Shown here one piece after another: positions 1 through 11,400 of a DNA stretch of 64,000 nucleotides (the first letter of the stretch is position 1; each line of letters opens with the position of its first letter). The position numbers were made by a program, and so were the translations under genes. Source of the DNA: Pseudomonas sp. AL03 (GTDB taxonomy: Bacteria > Pseudomonadota > Gammaproteobacteria > Pseudomonadales > Pseudomonadaceae); NCBI RefSeq assembly GCF_029960815.1, contig NZ_JASBRE010000006.1, positions 62,001 through 126,000 on the forward strand, in the 5' to 3' direction. A model generated the notes under the pieces. The model did no database searches. It had not been told where the DNA came from and saw nothing but the letters and a program-made list of their open reading frames with translations.

Positions 1-412
1 TGCGGCGGGTGCACTGGCGGTGATCGTTCCGAAGGACAAGTCAGCCACGCTGACCCCGACGGTACGGAAAGTTGCCTGTGGCGCAGCGGAAGTGATTCCG
101 TTGGTCGCCGTGACCAACCTGGCGCGCACCCTGGAAAAACTCAAGCAGCGTGGCTTGTGGGTCGTCGGCACGGCGGGCGAGGCTGAGCAGAGTCTGTATC
201 AGCAAGACATGACCGGCCCGACCATCCTGATCATGGGTGCAGAAGGCAGCGGCATGCGTCGCCTGACTCGCGATCTGTGCGACTACCTGGTGCACCTGCC
301 GATGACCGGCAGCGTCAGCAGTCTCAACGTCTCCGTGGCGACCGGCGTGTGCTTGTTCGAGGCTCAGCGCCAACGCAGCGTCAAGGCTGCCGGAACCGCC
401 AAAAAGTCCTGA
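1..412 (+). CDS. rlmB: 23S rRNA 2'-O-ribose methyltransferase RlmB, C-terminal part (partial)
   Basis: SpoU/TrmH-family methyltransferase that methylates the 2'-O of G2251 in 23S rRNA using S-adenosylmethionine. Only the C-terminal part is present; the frame is open from base 2 and the start lies outside the window. The SPOUT knot motifs are visible: '[11 protein letters not shown]' followed by '[21 protein letters not shown]', the cofactor-binding and dimer-forming segment. The chain ends with a short Lys/Ala-rich tail and TGA at 410-412. A Pseudomonas palindromic repeat follows, then rpsF on the same strand about 245 bases on. In gammaproteobacteria rlmB is commonly found upstream of rpsF, which supports the call. 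Confidence 0.93.
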   Translation, partial: AAGALAVIVPKDKSATLTPTVRKVACGAAEVIPLVAVTNLARTLEKLKQRGLWVVGTAGEAEQSLYQQDMTGPTILIMGAEGSGMRRLTRDLCDYLVHLPMTGSVSSLNVSVATGVCLFEAQRQRSVKAAGTAKKS

Positions 413-424
413 TCCTGCTCAATA

Positions 425-473
425 GATCGTTCCCACGCTCCGCGTGGGAATGCATCCATCGACGCTCCGCGTC
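425..473. repeat. Half-copy of the GATCGTTCCCACGC palindromic repeat
   Basis: The sequence carries the hairpin TTCCCACGC/GCGTGGGAA (430-450) and a second small hairpin GACGCtccGCGTC. Full copies of this repeat elsewhere in the window (34291, 38112, 55583, 62576) are about 110 bases and end with the inverse arm; here only the left half is present. It sits between rlmB and the rpsF promoter region. Confidence 0.8.
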
Positions 474-617
474 ATCCAATGGCTGATTGTTCAAATAATC
501 ACCAATTGCCTTGCACCTCTTCTGTCCCTTCTCTACAATTGCGCCCCTTGCTGTGACGGCAGGCACGCATGTGTCTATCGCAAGCAAGTCCATAAGTGTC
601 ATTCACTCCTTGTCTGA

Positions 618-652
618 CCGCTTTTGAGCGGCAGGCTACAACCCGTAAGGAG
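618..652 (+). promoter_or_regulatory. Possible rpsF leader hairpin and ribosome binding site
   Basis: A short stem CCGCT/AGCGG (618-622 with 627-631, loop TTTG) lies just before a strong Shine-Dalgarno AAGGAG (647-652) of rpsF. Leader hairpins that bind the S6:S18 complex are known in front of rpsF in many bacteria. The position fits, but I cannot confirm the conserved bulge of that family by eye. Confidence 0.35.
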
Positions 653-657
653 CATTC

Positions 658-1080
658 ATGCGTCATTACGAAATCATCTTTTTGGTCCACCCGGATCAAA
701 GCGAGCAAGTCGGCGGCATGGTAGAGCGTTACACCAAGCTGATCGAAGAAGACGGCGGCAAAATCCACCGTCTGGAAGATTGGGGCCGTCGTCAACTGGC
801 CTACGCAATCAACAATGTTCACAAGGCTCACTACGTGATGCTGAACGTTGAGTGCACTGGCAAGGCCCTGGCCGAGCTGGAAGACAACTTCCGCTACAAC
901 GATGCAGTGATCCGTAACCTGGTCATCCGTCGCGAAGAAGCCGTTACTGGCCAATCCGAGATGCTCAAGGCTGAAGAAAACCGCAGTGAGCGCCGTGAGC
1001 GTCGCGACCGTCCTGAGCACGAAGGCGCTGAAAGCGCTGATAGTGATGACAGCGACAACAGCGATAACGCTGACGAGTAA
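658..1080 (+). CDS. rpsF: 30S ribosomal protein S6
   Basis: Ribosomal protein S6 of the small-subunit platform, which binds next to S18. The 140-residue product begins [18 protein letters not shown], the typical S6 start, and keeps the '[18 protein letters not shown]' strand and '[15 protein letters not shown]' helix. The C-terminal 30 or so residues are a low-complexity acidic tail rich in Ser, Asp and Asn; S6 tails of this kind are the substrate of RimK glutamylation in pseudomonads. ATG with AAGGAG six bases upstream. First gene of the rpsF-rpsR-DUF2232-rplI cluster. Confidence 0.98.
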   Translation: MRHYEIIFLVHPDQSEQVGGMVERYTKLIEEDGGKIHRLEDWGRRQLAYAINNVHKAHYVMLNVECTGKALAELEDNFRYNDAVIRNLVIRREEAVTGQSEMLKAEENRSERRERRDRPEHEGAESADSDDSDNSDNADE

Positions 1081-1108
1081 TCCACGGACCTTTTAAGGAG
1101 CCTATCAA

Positions 1109-1339
1109 ATGGCACGTTTCTTCCGTCGTCGTAAATTCTGCCGCTTCACCGCTGAAGACGTGAAAGAGATCGATTACAAAGATCTCAACACTCTGAAAGC
1201 TTATGTATCCGAGACCGGCAAAATCGTTCCAAGCCGCATCACCGGTACCAAAGCACGTTATCAGCGTCAGCTGGCCACCGCTATCAAGCGCGCCCGCTTC
1301 CTGGCCCTGCTGGCCTACACCGACAGCCACGGCCGCTGA
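1109..1339 (+). CDS. rpsR: 30S ribosomal protein S18
   Basis: 76-residue S18, full length for the family. It opens [25 protein letters not shown] and contains the conserved '[29 protein letters not shown]' segment that contacts 16S rRNA and S6. It lies 28 bases after rpsF with its own AAGGAG site, so the two are translationally adjacent in one transcript. Confidence 0.98.
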
Positions 1340-1375
1340 GATCGGGCAGTCGACACGTAGCAAAGGATTGAATGC

Positions 1376-2269
1376 ATGCGAGCCATAGCTGAGTTCATCA
1401 TGCGCGGCCGTATGCAGGCCACTCTGGTAGTGGCTGGATGCGCGGCATTGCCGTTGTTGTATTGGTTGGGTGCTGCCGCTGGATGCTTTGTGCTCCTGCG
1501 GCGCGGATTGAAGGACGCCTCGAGCGTTCTTGCTCTGGGACTGCTGCCGGCATTGATCTGGTGGCTTTACGCCGATGACCCACGCTCACTTCTGGTGTTG
1601 CTGGGGTCTTGGAGCCTTGCGTTGGTTTTGCGCGCAAGTGAGTCCTGGAACCGCGTGCTGCTGGTCAGCATAGCGATGGGAGTGGTGTTTGCAGTGGTGC
1701 TGGGGACAGTTTTTGCTCCCCAAATCGAGATGCTGGCGCAGGCTTTGATAAAAGTCATGCCGTCGCTACTCGGTGATGTCTACCAGAAGTTGTCGGTAGA
1801 CGAGCAAGCGCATTTTGCGTCCCTGATTGCACCGGTCCTGACCGGCCTGATTGCGGCCTTGTTGCAAATCGTCAGTGTGCTGAGCCTGCTTGTCGGGCGC
1901 TACTGGCAGGCGTTGTTGTACAACCCGGGTGGTTTTGGTCGCGAGTTTCGCGCCATCCGACTCCCGCTTCTACCAGCGATGTTGCTGCTGGCGTGCATGC
2001 TTCTGGGGCCGAACATCGGTCCACAGATGGCCATGTTGACGCCGTTGTGCAGTGTACCGCTGGTGTTCGCCGGGCTGGCCCTGATTCACGGGCTGGTGGC
2101 GCAAAAGCGACTGGCCAGATTCTGGCTGGTGGGGTTGTACGTGACGCTGTTGCTGTTCATGCAGCTGATCTATCCGTTGCTGGTGGTCTTGGCCATCGTC
2201 GACAGCCTGATTGATTTTCGCGGTCGTTCGGCGCCGAAAGACGCCGATAGCGCGAACGGTGAAGGTTAA
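1376..2269 (+). CDS. Polytopic membrane protein, DUF2232/YybS-like
   Basis: 297-residue hydrophobic protein with about eight predicted membrane segments (for example around residues 17-45, 52-66, 95-115, 155-180, 200-225 and 255-280). No catalytic motif is visible. A membrane gene of this kind between rpsR and rplI is a standing feature of Pseudomonas genomes, and the family resembles the YybS/DUF2232 group found beside rplI in Gram-positives too. The gene starts 37 bases after rpsR and ends 20 bases before rplI, so it is probably part of the ribosomal operon. Function unknown. Confidence 0.88.
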   Translation: MRAIAEFIMRGRMQATLVVAGCAALPLLYWLGAAAGCFVLLRRGLKDASSVLALGLLPALIWWLYADDPRSLLVLLGSWSLALVLRASESWNRVLLVSIAMGVVFAVVLGTVFAPQIEMLAQALIKVMPSLLGDVYQKLSVDEQAHFASLIAPVLTGLIAALLQIVSVLSLLVGRYWQALLYNPGGFGREFRAIRLPLLPAMLLLACMLLGPNIGPQMAMLTPLCSVPLVFAGLALIHGLVAQKRLARFWLVGLYVTLLLFMQLIYPLLVVLAIVDSLIDFRGRSAPKDADSANGEG

Positions 2270-2288
2270 AAGTTAAGAGGATTTTCAC

Positions 2289-2735
2289 ATGCAACTGATC
2301 CTTCTGGAAAAAGTCACCAACCTGGGCAACCTGGGTGACAAAGTGAACGTTAAGGCTGGTTACGGTCGTAACTACCTGCTGCCTTACGGCAAAGCTACCG
2401 CTGCGACCGCTGCCAACCTGGCTGCGTTCGAAGAGCGTCGCGCTGAGCTGGAAAAAGCCGCAGCAGACCGTAAAACTTCGGCTGAAAGCCGTGCCGCCCA
2501 ACTGGCTGAGCTGGAAGTGACTATCACTGCCACTGCCGGTGACGAAGGCAAGCTGTTCGGTTCGATCGGCACCCACGACATCGCTGATGCACTGACCGCC
2601 TCTGGCGTTGAAGTCGCAAAAAGCGAAGTTCGTCTGCCGAACGGCACCATCCGCAACGTAGGCGAATTCGACGTAGCCGTGCACCTGCACGCCGAAGTTG
2701 AAGCCACCGTACGCGTTGTCGTGGTAGCAGCTTAA
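2289..2735 (+). CDS. rplI: 50S ribosomal protein L9
   Basis: 148-residue L9, which binds the L1-stalk base of 23S rRNA. The N-terminal domain [32 protein letters not shown] is nearly invariant in the family, followed by the long connecting helix (about residues 40-75) and the C-terminal '[16 protein letters not shown]' domain. AGAGG ribosome site lies upstream of the ATG. Last gene of the cluster, followed by a terminator. Confidence 0.98.
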   Translation: MQLILLEKVTNLGNLGDKVNVKAGYGRNYLLPYGKATAATAANLAAFEERRAELEKAAADRKTSAESRAAQLAELEVTITATAGDEGKLFGSIGTHDIADALTASGVEVAKSEVRLPNGTIRNVGEFDVAVHLHAEVEATVRVVVVAA

Positions 2736-2780
2736 GCAGCACTTGTCGGCTGGTACCCTCGGGTGCTTGCCGGTAACATC

Positions 2781-2816
2781 GGGCACGATCCTGTTTACAG
2801 GTCGTGCCCTTTGTCT
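2781..2816 (+). terminator. Rho-independent terminator after rplI
   Basis: Long stem formed by GGGCACGA plus CCTGT (2781-2794, one bulged T) with ACAGG plus TCGTGCCC (2797-2809), followed by a T-rich tract. It separates the ribosomal protein genes from dnaB. Confidence 0.85.
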
Positions 2817-2855
2817 TTCTGTAACCCCTGCTTTTCTTAAATAAACCAAGTGGCC

Positions 2856-4250
2856 ATGAACGATATCTCCGCTCCCGAGCAATACGATCTGCAAACCGCT
2901 TCCCTGAAGGTGCCGCCGCATTCCATCGAGGCCGAACAGGCCGTGCTCGGTGGTCTGATGCTGGACAACAACGCCTGGGAACGCGTGCTCGATCAAGTCT
3001 CCGACGGCGATTTCTATCGGCATGACCACCGTCTGATCTTCCGCGCGATCGCCAAGCTCGCGGACCAGAACTCGCCGATCGACGTCGTGACCCTTGCCGA
3101 GCAATTGGACAAGGAAGGTCAGACCTCGCAGGTCGGCGGCCTTGGTTACCTGGGTGAACTGGCGAAAAACACGCCGTCCGTCGCCAACATCAAGGCCTAT
3201 GCGCAGATCGTTCGCGCACGAGCAACGTTGCGGCAGTTGATCGGCATCGCCACCGAAATCGCCGACAGCGCCTTCAACCCGGAAGGCCGCTCGGCTGAAG
3301 AGATTCTCGACGAAGCCGAACGCCAGATTTTCCAGATCGCCGAGGCCCGGCCAAAAACCGGCGGCCCGGTGAGCGTGAATGACCTGTTGACCAAGGCCAT
3401 CGACCGTATCGATACGCTGTTCAACACTGACAACGCGATTACGGGCCTCTCCACCGGTTATACCGATCTCGACGGCATGACCAGCGGCTTGCAGCCGTCC
3501 GACCTGATCATCGTCGCCGGCCGTCCATCCATGGGTAAAACCACCTTTGCGATGAACCTGGTGGAAAACGCCGTATTACGCAGCGACAAGTGCGTACTGG
3601 TTTATTCGCTGGAGATGCCAGGCGAATCGCTGATCATGCGTATGTTGTCGTCCCTCGGTCGGATCGATCAAACCAAGGTTCGTGCCGGCCGCCTGGACGA
3701 CGACGATTGGCCGCGCCTGACCTCGGCGGTCAACTTGCTCAACGATCGCAAGCTGTTCATCGACGATACGGCCGGTATCAGCCCCTCGGAAATGCGAGCG
3801 CGGACTCGGCGTCTGGTGCGTGAGCACGGCGATGTCGGCCTGATCATGATCGACTACCTGCAATTGATGCAGATCCCGGGTTCGAGCGGCGACAACCGGA
3901 CCAACGAGATTTCTGAAATCTCCCGTTCCTTGAAGGCCCTGGCCAAGGAATTCAACTGCCCGGTGGTGGCGCTGTCCCAGCTCAACCGCTCCCTGGAGCA
4001 ACGTCCGAACAAACGCCCGATCAACTCCGACTTGCGTGAATCCGGAGCGATCGAGCAGGATGCTGACGTGATCATGTTCGTGTACCGGGACGAGGTTTAC
4101 CACCCGGAAACCGAGCACAAAGGCATCGCCGAGATCATCATCGGCAAGCAGCGGAACGGCCCGATCGGTACGTCACGACTGGCGTTCATCGGTAAGTACA
4201 CCCGCTTCGAAAACCTGGCGCCGGGCAGCTATAACTTCGACGACGAGTAA
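2856..4250 (+). CDS. dnaB: Replicative DNA helicase DnaB
   Basis: Hexameric 5'-3' helicase that unwinds DNA at the replication fork. 464 residues from the ATG at 2856 ([13 protein letters not shown]); a GTG six bases earlier is in frame but the ATG matches the usual Pseudomonas start. The N-terminal primase-interacting domain (about 20-170, '[18 protein letters not shown]') precedes the RecA-like ATPase. Walker A 'GRPSMGKTT' lies near residue 222 and Walker B 'IMIDYLQLM' near 330, and the conserved '[16 protein letters not shown]' and '[20 protein letters not shown]' motifs follow. No intein is present. It stands alone between two terminators. Confidence 0.98.
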   Translation: MNDISAPEQYDLQTASLKVPPHSIEAEQAVLGGLMLDNNAWERVLDQVSDGDFYRHDHRLIFRAIAKLADQNSPIDVVTLAEQLDKEGQTSQVGGLGYLGELAKNTPSVANIKAYAQIVRARATLRQLIGIATEIADSAFNPEGRSAEEILDEAERQIFQIAEARPKTGGPVSVNDLLTKAIDRIDTLFNTDNAITGLSTGYTDLDGMTSGLQPSDLIIVAGRPSMGKTTFAMNLVENAVLRSDKCVLVYSLEMPGESLIMRMLSSLGRIDQTKVRAGRLDDDDWPRLTSAVNLLNDRKLFIDDTAGISPSEMRARTRRLVREHGDVGLIMIDYLQLMQIPGSSGDNRTNEISEISRSLKALAKEFNCPVVALSQLNRSLEQRPNKRPINSDLRESGAIEQDADVIMFVYRDEVYHPETEHKGIAEIIIGKQRNGPIGTSRLAFIGKYTRFENLAPGSYNFDDE

Positions 4251-4264
4251 GTTGCCGAGAGTTG

Positions 4265-4303
4265 CAATTTCCGACCATAGCCGTCGGAATTGGTTATTTT
4301 TTG
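4265..4303 (+). terminator. Probable terminator after dnaB
   Basis: Inverted repeat CAATTTCCGAC/GTCGGAATTG (one bulge) followed by GGTTATTTTTT. It also sits in the 5' region of the next gene, so part of it may belong to that gene's leader. Confidence 0.65.
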
Positions 4304-4351
4304 TGCTATATTCCGCGCCCGCGATTTTTCATCTCAACACCGGTCATCGTC

Positions 4352-6667
<2,316 letters not shown>

Positions 6668-6688
6668 TTGCCGTACCGCATCGCAAGA

Positions 6689-6717
6689 CGCCAGCCTCAG
6701 TGCTGGCGTTTTGCTTT
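6689..6717 (+). terminator. Rho-independent terminator after the YgiQ-family gene
   Basis: Perfect 7-bp stem CGCCAGC/GCTGGCG (6689-6695, 6702-6708) with loop CTCAGT, followed by TTTTGCTTT. Confidence 0.85.
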
Positions 6718-6804
6718 CTAGCGAGGGGACGGCCTGTTTGCTAAGGTGACGCGCACTTCAGTGGCCACCAGGAAAACCGGTTCCCCCGGTACAACGCCAA
6801 ACCC

Positions 6805-6836
6805 TGTGGGAGCCGGGCTCGCCCGCGATGACGGCG
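6805..6836. repeat. Single REP-type element
   Basis: CTGTGGGAGCCGGGCTCGCC followed by CGCGATGAC matches the common Pseudomonas intergenic REP consensus as a lone copy in the gap before the orphan gene pair. Confidence 0.6.
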
Positions 6837-6882
6837 GCACAGGCAATAAAGATCTCACCCCCAATTCTCAAGGACGATTCAC

Positions 6883-7803
6883 ATGAACAACCCCTTACCG
6901 GGTATCGGCATGGACTACAGCCCCTCCCAGTTCATGGCCCGCCAACGCATCGAAAACCAGATCAACCTGCCACGCCTGTTCGCCGCCATCGACGCCGATC
7001 CCGGAATCGTCGGCGCGGGCGTGGTGTACATCGATGCCGAGTTCAACGTAGTCACCCTGCGCGAGTTCAAGCCGATTTGCAGCATCAAGCCCAAGCGGAT
7101 CATTTTGCGGGAGGCGCAGAAGTACATTGCGCCTGCGCAATTCGCCGATCAGGTGCAGAACAATCCGCGGGAATCGCGATTGGTAGCAGAGGCGGTGAAT
7201 ACCACGCTGTCGTGCGCCGGGGCAGTGATCAGTTGGGCTGTCATTGCCAGCGGAACGATCCTGGTTCCGTTCAGCGCGGGTGCGAGTTCGGTCGTTGTCG
7301 CTATTGCTTATACCGCCGCCGGGGCAAGCAGTCTTCAGTGCCTCAATGGCATCGCACGAACCACCCTTGAAGTGGCCAAGCCTGAAGTGAACGATTGGCT
7401 GGACAGCGAGGCGTGGTACCAGAACGCATCTATCGGATTGGATGCCACTTCCCTGGTGGGTGTTGGGGCATCTGCTCTGGCCACCATCAAACTGGTCAGG
7501 GTCGCCAAGGCTACTACCGGGAAAAGCCTGCGCGATGTGCTTCGTGGGTTGAACAGGCAGGAACGGGCGAAGCTGACCAAGGAACTTCTGAGCATCAATG
7601 ATCCAAGACTGACATCGAAAATGCTCAAACTGAAGCAATTGGCGGGAGAACTGCCTAAACGCTTCACGCCAACTCAACTCAAGCATGGCACGGTCACCCA
7701 GATCAAGGATTCGTTAGGGGCTGCGATCGGCCTTACTGGAAGTGCCTTGTCAGGCAATGTCAAAACTGTTGCGATCGGCCTGTACGAGGAAATCGACGAG
7801 TGA
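6883..7803 (+). CDS. Orphan protein with central hydrophobic hairpin; candidate effector or toxin
   Basis: 306 residues, family not recognised with confidence. The N-terminal 100 residues are soluble (it begins MNNPLPGIGMDYSPSQ and includes 'LFAAIDADPGIVGAGVVYIDAEF'). Residues about 103-150 form two closely spaced hydrophobic helices rich in Ala, Gly and Ser, with a further apolar stretch near 180-200. The last 100 residues are basic and amphipathic. There is no signal peptide. Homologues may carry the database label 'NAD synthetase', but none of the NadE motifs (SGGVDS) occur here. Its stop overlaps the GTG start of a small membrane protein gene, an arrangement typical of pore-forming effector and immunity pairs. 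That role is an inference only. Good AAGGA site upstream of the ATG. Confidence 0.8.
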   Translation: MNNPLPGIGMDYSPSQFMARQRIENQINLPRLFAAIDADPGIVGAGVVYIDAEFNVVTLREFKPICSIKPKRIILREAQKYIAPAQFADQVQNNPRESRLVAEAVNTTLSCAGAVISWAVIASGTILVPFSAGASSVVVAIAYTAAGASSLQCLNGIARTTLEVAKPEVNDWLDSEAWYQNASIGLDATSLVGVGASALATIKLVRVAKATTGKSLRDVLRGLNRQERAKLTKELLSINDPRLTSKMLKLKQLAGELPKRFTPTQLKHGTVTQIKDSLGAAIGLTGSALSGNVKTVAIGLYEEIDE

Positions 7804-8261
7804 GCGAACAACTAACACTCAAGGCATTTTTCAGACGTTACTTTCTGGCATTTCTTGGCGGGATCTTTGCCGCCTACTTTTCACTCGCCTTTGCAGTTGC
7901 GCTGTCGTTCGTCACCTATTTCCAGAATGCGCCGCTTGCTGACAGCGGGTTTTATATTTTTCTGGCAGGCGCAGCACTGACGCTTCTGATTGTTCATAGC
8001 AATTTCATGATTGTGCGTGGAAGGCCGCGGTGGGTGTGGATGGTGGCCGGGGTTTTTGTGGCATGCCTGCTGTTCGTGTTGCCGATGATCCAGTACACCC
8101 CCCCCAGAGTGATTTATGTGTTGGCCTTGCTGTCCCCTTTACTGGGGCTGCTTTTTCTCAATAGCAACGGACAACGAGAAATGCGCACCCGGCTGGTTGA
8201 AATCCGTCGCCAGCGCGAGTTGATCAGGCACGCTTCCAAGGCATCGCGCACGCAACGTTGA
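7800..8261 (+). CDS. Small four-helix inner-membrane protein; candidate immunity partner
   Basis: 153 residues, translated from a GTG that overlaps the stop of the upstream gene (GTGA), so the two are probably translationally coupled. Four membrane helices are visible, at about residues 12-38, 48-66, 76-96 and 104-120, followed by a basic, Arg-rich cytoplasmic tail. No known family was recognised. Small multi-pass proteins placed directly after a toxin with a membrane-inserting hairpin commonly act as immunity proteins; this is an inference from size, topology and overlap. Confidence 0.78.
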   Translation: MSEQLTLKAFFRRYFLAFLGGIFAAYFSLAFAVALSFVTYFQNAPLADSGFYIFLAGAALTLLIVHSNFMIVRGRPRWVWMVAGVFVACLLFVLPMIQYTPPRVIYVLALLSPLLGLLFLNSNGQREMRTRLVEIRRQRELIRHASKASRTQR

Positions 8262-8292
8262 GTCGACGGGCCCACCGATCCGCCACATTTAT

Positions 8293-8338
8293 GTGCGCTC
8301 CTGCGCGCACGAAAGCGAGCAATGCGCGCTTTTAGTGC
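8293..8338. promoter_or_regulatory. Dyad sequences upstream of the sigma-54 promoter, possible activator site
   Basis: Two overlapping inverted repeats lie 45-90 bases upstream of the -24 element: GTGCGC-N6-GCGCAC (8293-8310) and the longer imperfect dyad from GCACGAAAGCG to CGCTTTTAGTGC (8307-8338). The latter may instead act as a weak terminator for the preceding gene. The spacing suits a bacterial enhancer-binding protein, but identity is unknown. Confidence 0.35.
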
Positions 8339-8382
8339 TCTACTGCCTTGAGTAACCGAAGAAAGGGTCCGACCTGCCTGCA

Positions 8383-8398
8383 TGGCATAAGTCTTGCG
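8383..8398 (+). promoter_or_regulatory. Sigma-54 (RpoN) -24/-12 promoter
   Basis: TGGCATAAGTCTTGCG matches TGGCAC-N5-TTGC with a single change and exact GG-to-GC spacing. The start of transcription would fall near 8410, about 27 bases before the GTG of the transglutaminase gene and just upstream of its AGGAGG site. No sigma-70 elements of similar quality are visible in this gap. Confidence 0.7.
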
Positions 8399-8436
8399 CC
8401 GCTTTCGATTACGTCCAGGCTCGCAGGAGGCACGCC

Positions 8437-11400
8437 GTGTCGATCCATGTCGCATTGCACCACGTCACGCATTACCGCTACGACCGCGCCGTCGAGCTCG
8501 GTCCGCAGATCGTTCGTCTGCGCCCGGCGGCCCACAGTCGCACGCGGATACTTTCTTACGCGCTGAAAGTCTCTCCCGAGCAGCACTTCATCAACTGGCA
8601 GCAGGATCCGCAGGGCAATTACCTGGCGCGGTTGGTGTTCCCGGAGAAAACCGATGAACTGCGGATCGAAGTCGATCTGCTGGCGGAGATGGCGGTCTTC
8701 AATCCATTCGACTTCTTCCTTGAGCCCTACGCCGAAAAGATCCCTTTCGATTACGCCGTGGATGAGCGCAAAGAGCTGGCGCCGTACCTGGAAACCTTGC
8801 CCCTGACGCCAAAGTTCAAGGCTTACCTGGACGGTATCGACCGCACGCCTCTGCCCAGTGTCGATTTCCTCGTCGCGCTCAATCAGCGCCTGAGCGAAGA
8901 CATCGGCTACCTGATCCGCATGGAGCCGGGTGTGCAAACCCCCGAACACACCTTGGAACATGCCTCCGGTTCTTGCCGCGACTCCGCGTGGTTGCTGATG
9001 CAACTGCTGCGCAACCTCGGTCTGGCGGCGCGTTTCGTCTCCGGTTACCTGATTCAGCTCACCGCTGATGTCAAAAGCCTCGACGGCCCGTCGGGCACTG
9101 ACGTGGACTTCACCGACCTGCACGCCTGGTGCGAGGTCTATTTGCCCGGTGCTGGCTGGATCGGCCTGGACGCGACGTCAGGGCTGTTTGCCGGTGAAGG
9201 ACACATTCCGTTGGCCTGTAGCCCCGATCCGGGCTCTGCGGCACCGGTCAGTGGCTTGGTTGAACCGTGCGAGTGCGAATTCACCCACGAAATGTCGGTG
9301 GAGCGGATTTGGGAAGCACCGCGGGTGACAAAGCCCTACACCGAAGACCAGTGGCTGGCGATCCAGGCCTTGGGTCGGCAGATCGATGCCGACCTGCTCG
9401 AGGGTGACGTACGCCTGACCATGGGCGGTGAACCGACCTTCGTATCCATCGATGATCCGGACGGTGCCGAATGGAACACCGCTGCGCTCGGGCCGGACAA
9501 GCGGCGTCTGTCCGCTGAATTGTTCCAGCGCCTGCGTAAGCACTACGCGCCAAAGGGACTGGTGCATTTCGGTCAGGGCAAGTGGTACCCCGGCGAGCAA
9601 TTGCCGCGCTGGTCGCTGAACTGTTATTGGCGCCGCGACGATGTGCCGATCTGGCACAACAGCGCGTTGATTGCCGATGAGCAGCAAGACTACGAGGCCA
9701 ATGACGAGTTGGCCGGGCGTTTTCTGGCAAGTGTCGCCGAGCGCCTGAAAATTCCCACACGGTTTGTATTTCCGGCCTACGAAGACAATTTCTATTACCT
9801 CTGGCGCGAAGGCGCTTTGCCGCAGAACGTCAGCGCCGAAGACTCACGTCTTGAAGAGCCTTTGGAGCGTGCGCGCCTGCGCAAAGTCTTCAGCCAGGGC
9901 CTGGACAAGGTCATCGGTCAGGTCCTGCCGCTGGCGCGCACCGCCAAGGGTGATCAATGGCAGAGTGGTCGATGGTATCTGCGCGACGAACACTGCCGAC
10001 TGGTACCGGGGGACTCGCCGCTGGGCTATCGCTTGCCGCTCGGCTCGCAGCCTTGGGTGAAGGCGTCGGAGTACCCGTTCATTCATTCTGTGGACCCGAA
10101 TCAGGATTTCCCCGCACTGCCCGACACTGCGCAGCTTCAGAGCCAAGGCGAGCCTGCGGTGGCTGATGAACGCACGCCAAAGATCGACGAATCTGCCGAC
10201 TGGCTGACCCGCACAGCCTTCTGCGCGCAAGCACGAGAAGGACGGTTGTACCTGTTCATGCCGCCGCTGGAGCGGGTCGAGGACTACCTGGAACTGGTCA
10301 GCGTCATCGAAGCCACCGCCGAGGAGTTGCATTGCCCGGTGTTGCTGGAAGGCTATGAGCCGCCGAGCGATCCGCGCCTGAGCAACTTCCGCATCACGCC
10401 CGACCCGGGTGTGATCGAGGTCAACGTGCAGCCGTCTGCCACGTGGGATGAACTGGTCGAGCGCACCGAATTTCTTTACGAAGAAGCGCGCCAGACCCGA
10501 CTCACCACCGAGAAATTCATGATCGATGGCCGGCATACCGGCACCGGCGGCGGCAACCATTTCGTACTGGGAGGCGCGACACCGGCTGACTCACCGTTTC
10601 TGCGCCGTCCGGATTTGCTGCGCAGCCTGATCAGCTACTGGCATAACCACCCGTCCTTGTCCTACCTGTTTTCGGGATTATTCATCGGCCCGACGTCTCA
10701 GGCGCCACGGGTCGACGAAGCACGCAACGATGCGTTGTATGAACTGGAAATCGCCTTCGCCCAGATGCCTGAGCCGGGCGAGGAGTGCGCGCCGTGGCGG
10801 GTGGATCGGTTGCTGCGCAACCTGCTGATCGACGTGACCGGCAACACCCATCGTGCCGAGTTTTGCATCGACAAACTGTATTCACCGGACGGTGCTACCG
10901 GCCGTCTTGGTTTGCTCGAATTGCGCGCATTTGAAATGCCGCCCCATGCGCGCATGAGCCTGGCTCAGCAGTTGTTGCTGCGGGCGCTGGTGGCTCGGTT
11001 CTGGCGTGAGCCCTATGCACCGCCGAAGTTGGCGCGCTGGGGTACCGAATTGCACGACCGGTTCTTGTTGCCGCACTTCATCGAACAGGATTTCGCCGAC
11101 GTTATCGTCGACCTTAATGCCGCCGGTTATCCGGTACGGGCCGAGTGGTTTGCGGCGCATCTGGAGTTTCGTTTCCCCAAGGTCGGCGATTACGCGGTCA
11201 GCGGCATAGAACTGCAATTGCGCCAGGCGCTGGAGCCTTGGCATGTGCTGGGAGAGGAGGGCGCGGTCGGCGGCACGGTGCGTTACGTGGATTCGTCGCT
11301 TGAACGCTTGCAGGTCAAACTCATGGGCTTGCCACCCCAGCGTTACGTGCTGACCTGCAACGGCATTGCGGTGCCCTTGCAGCCCACCGGACGGGTTGGC

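Noticed and set aside
6883..7803. Reading this gene as a NAD synthetase, a label I have some memory of for similar proteins
   Set aside because: None of the NadE motifs is present; a true nadE lies at 17002-17829.
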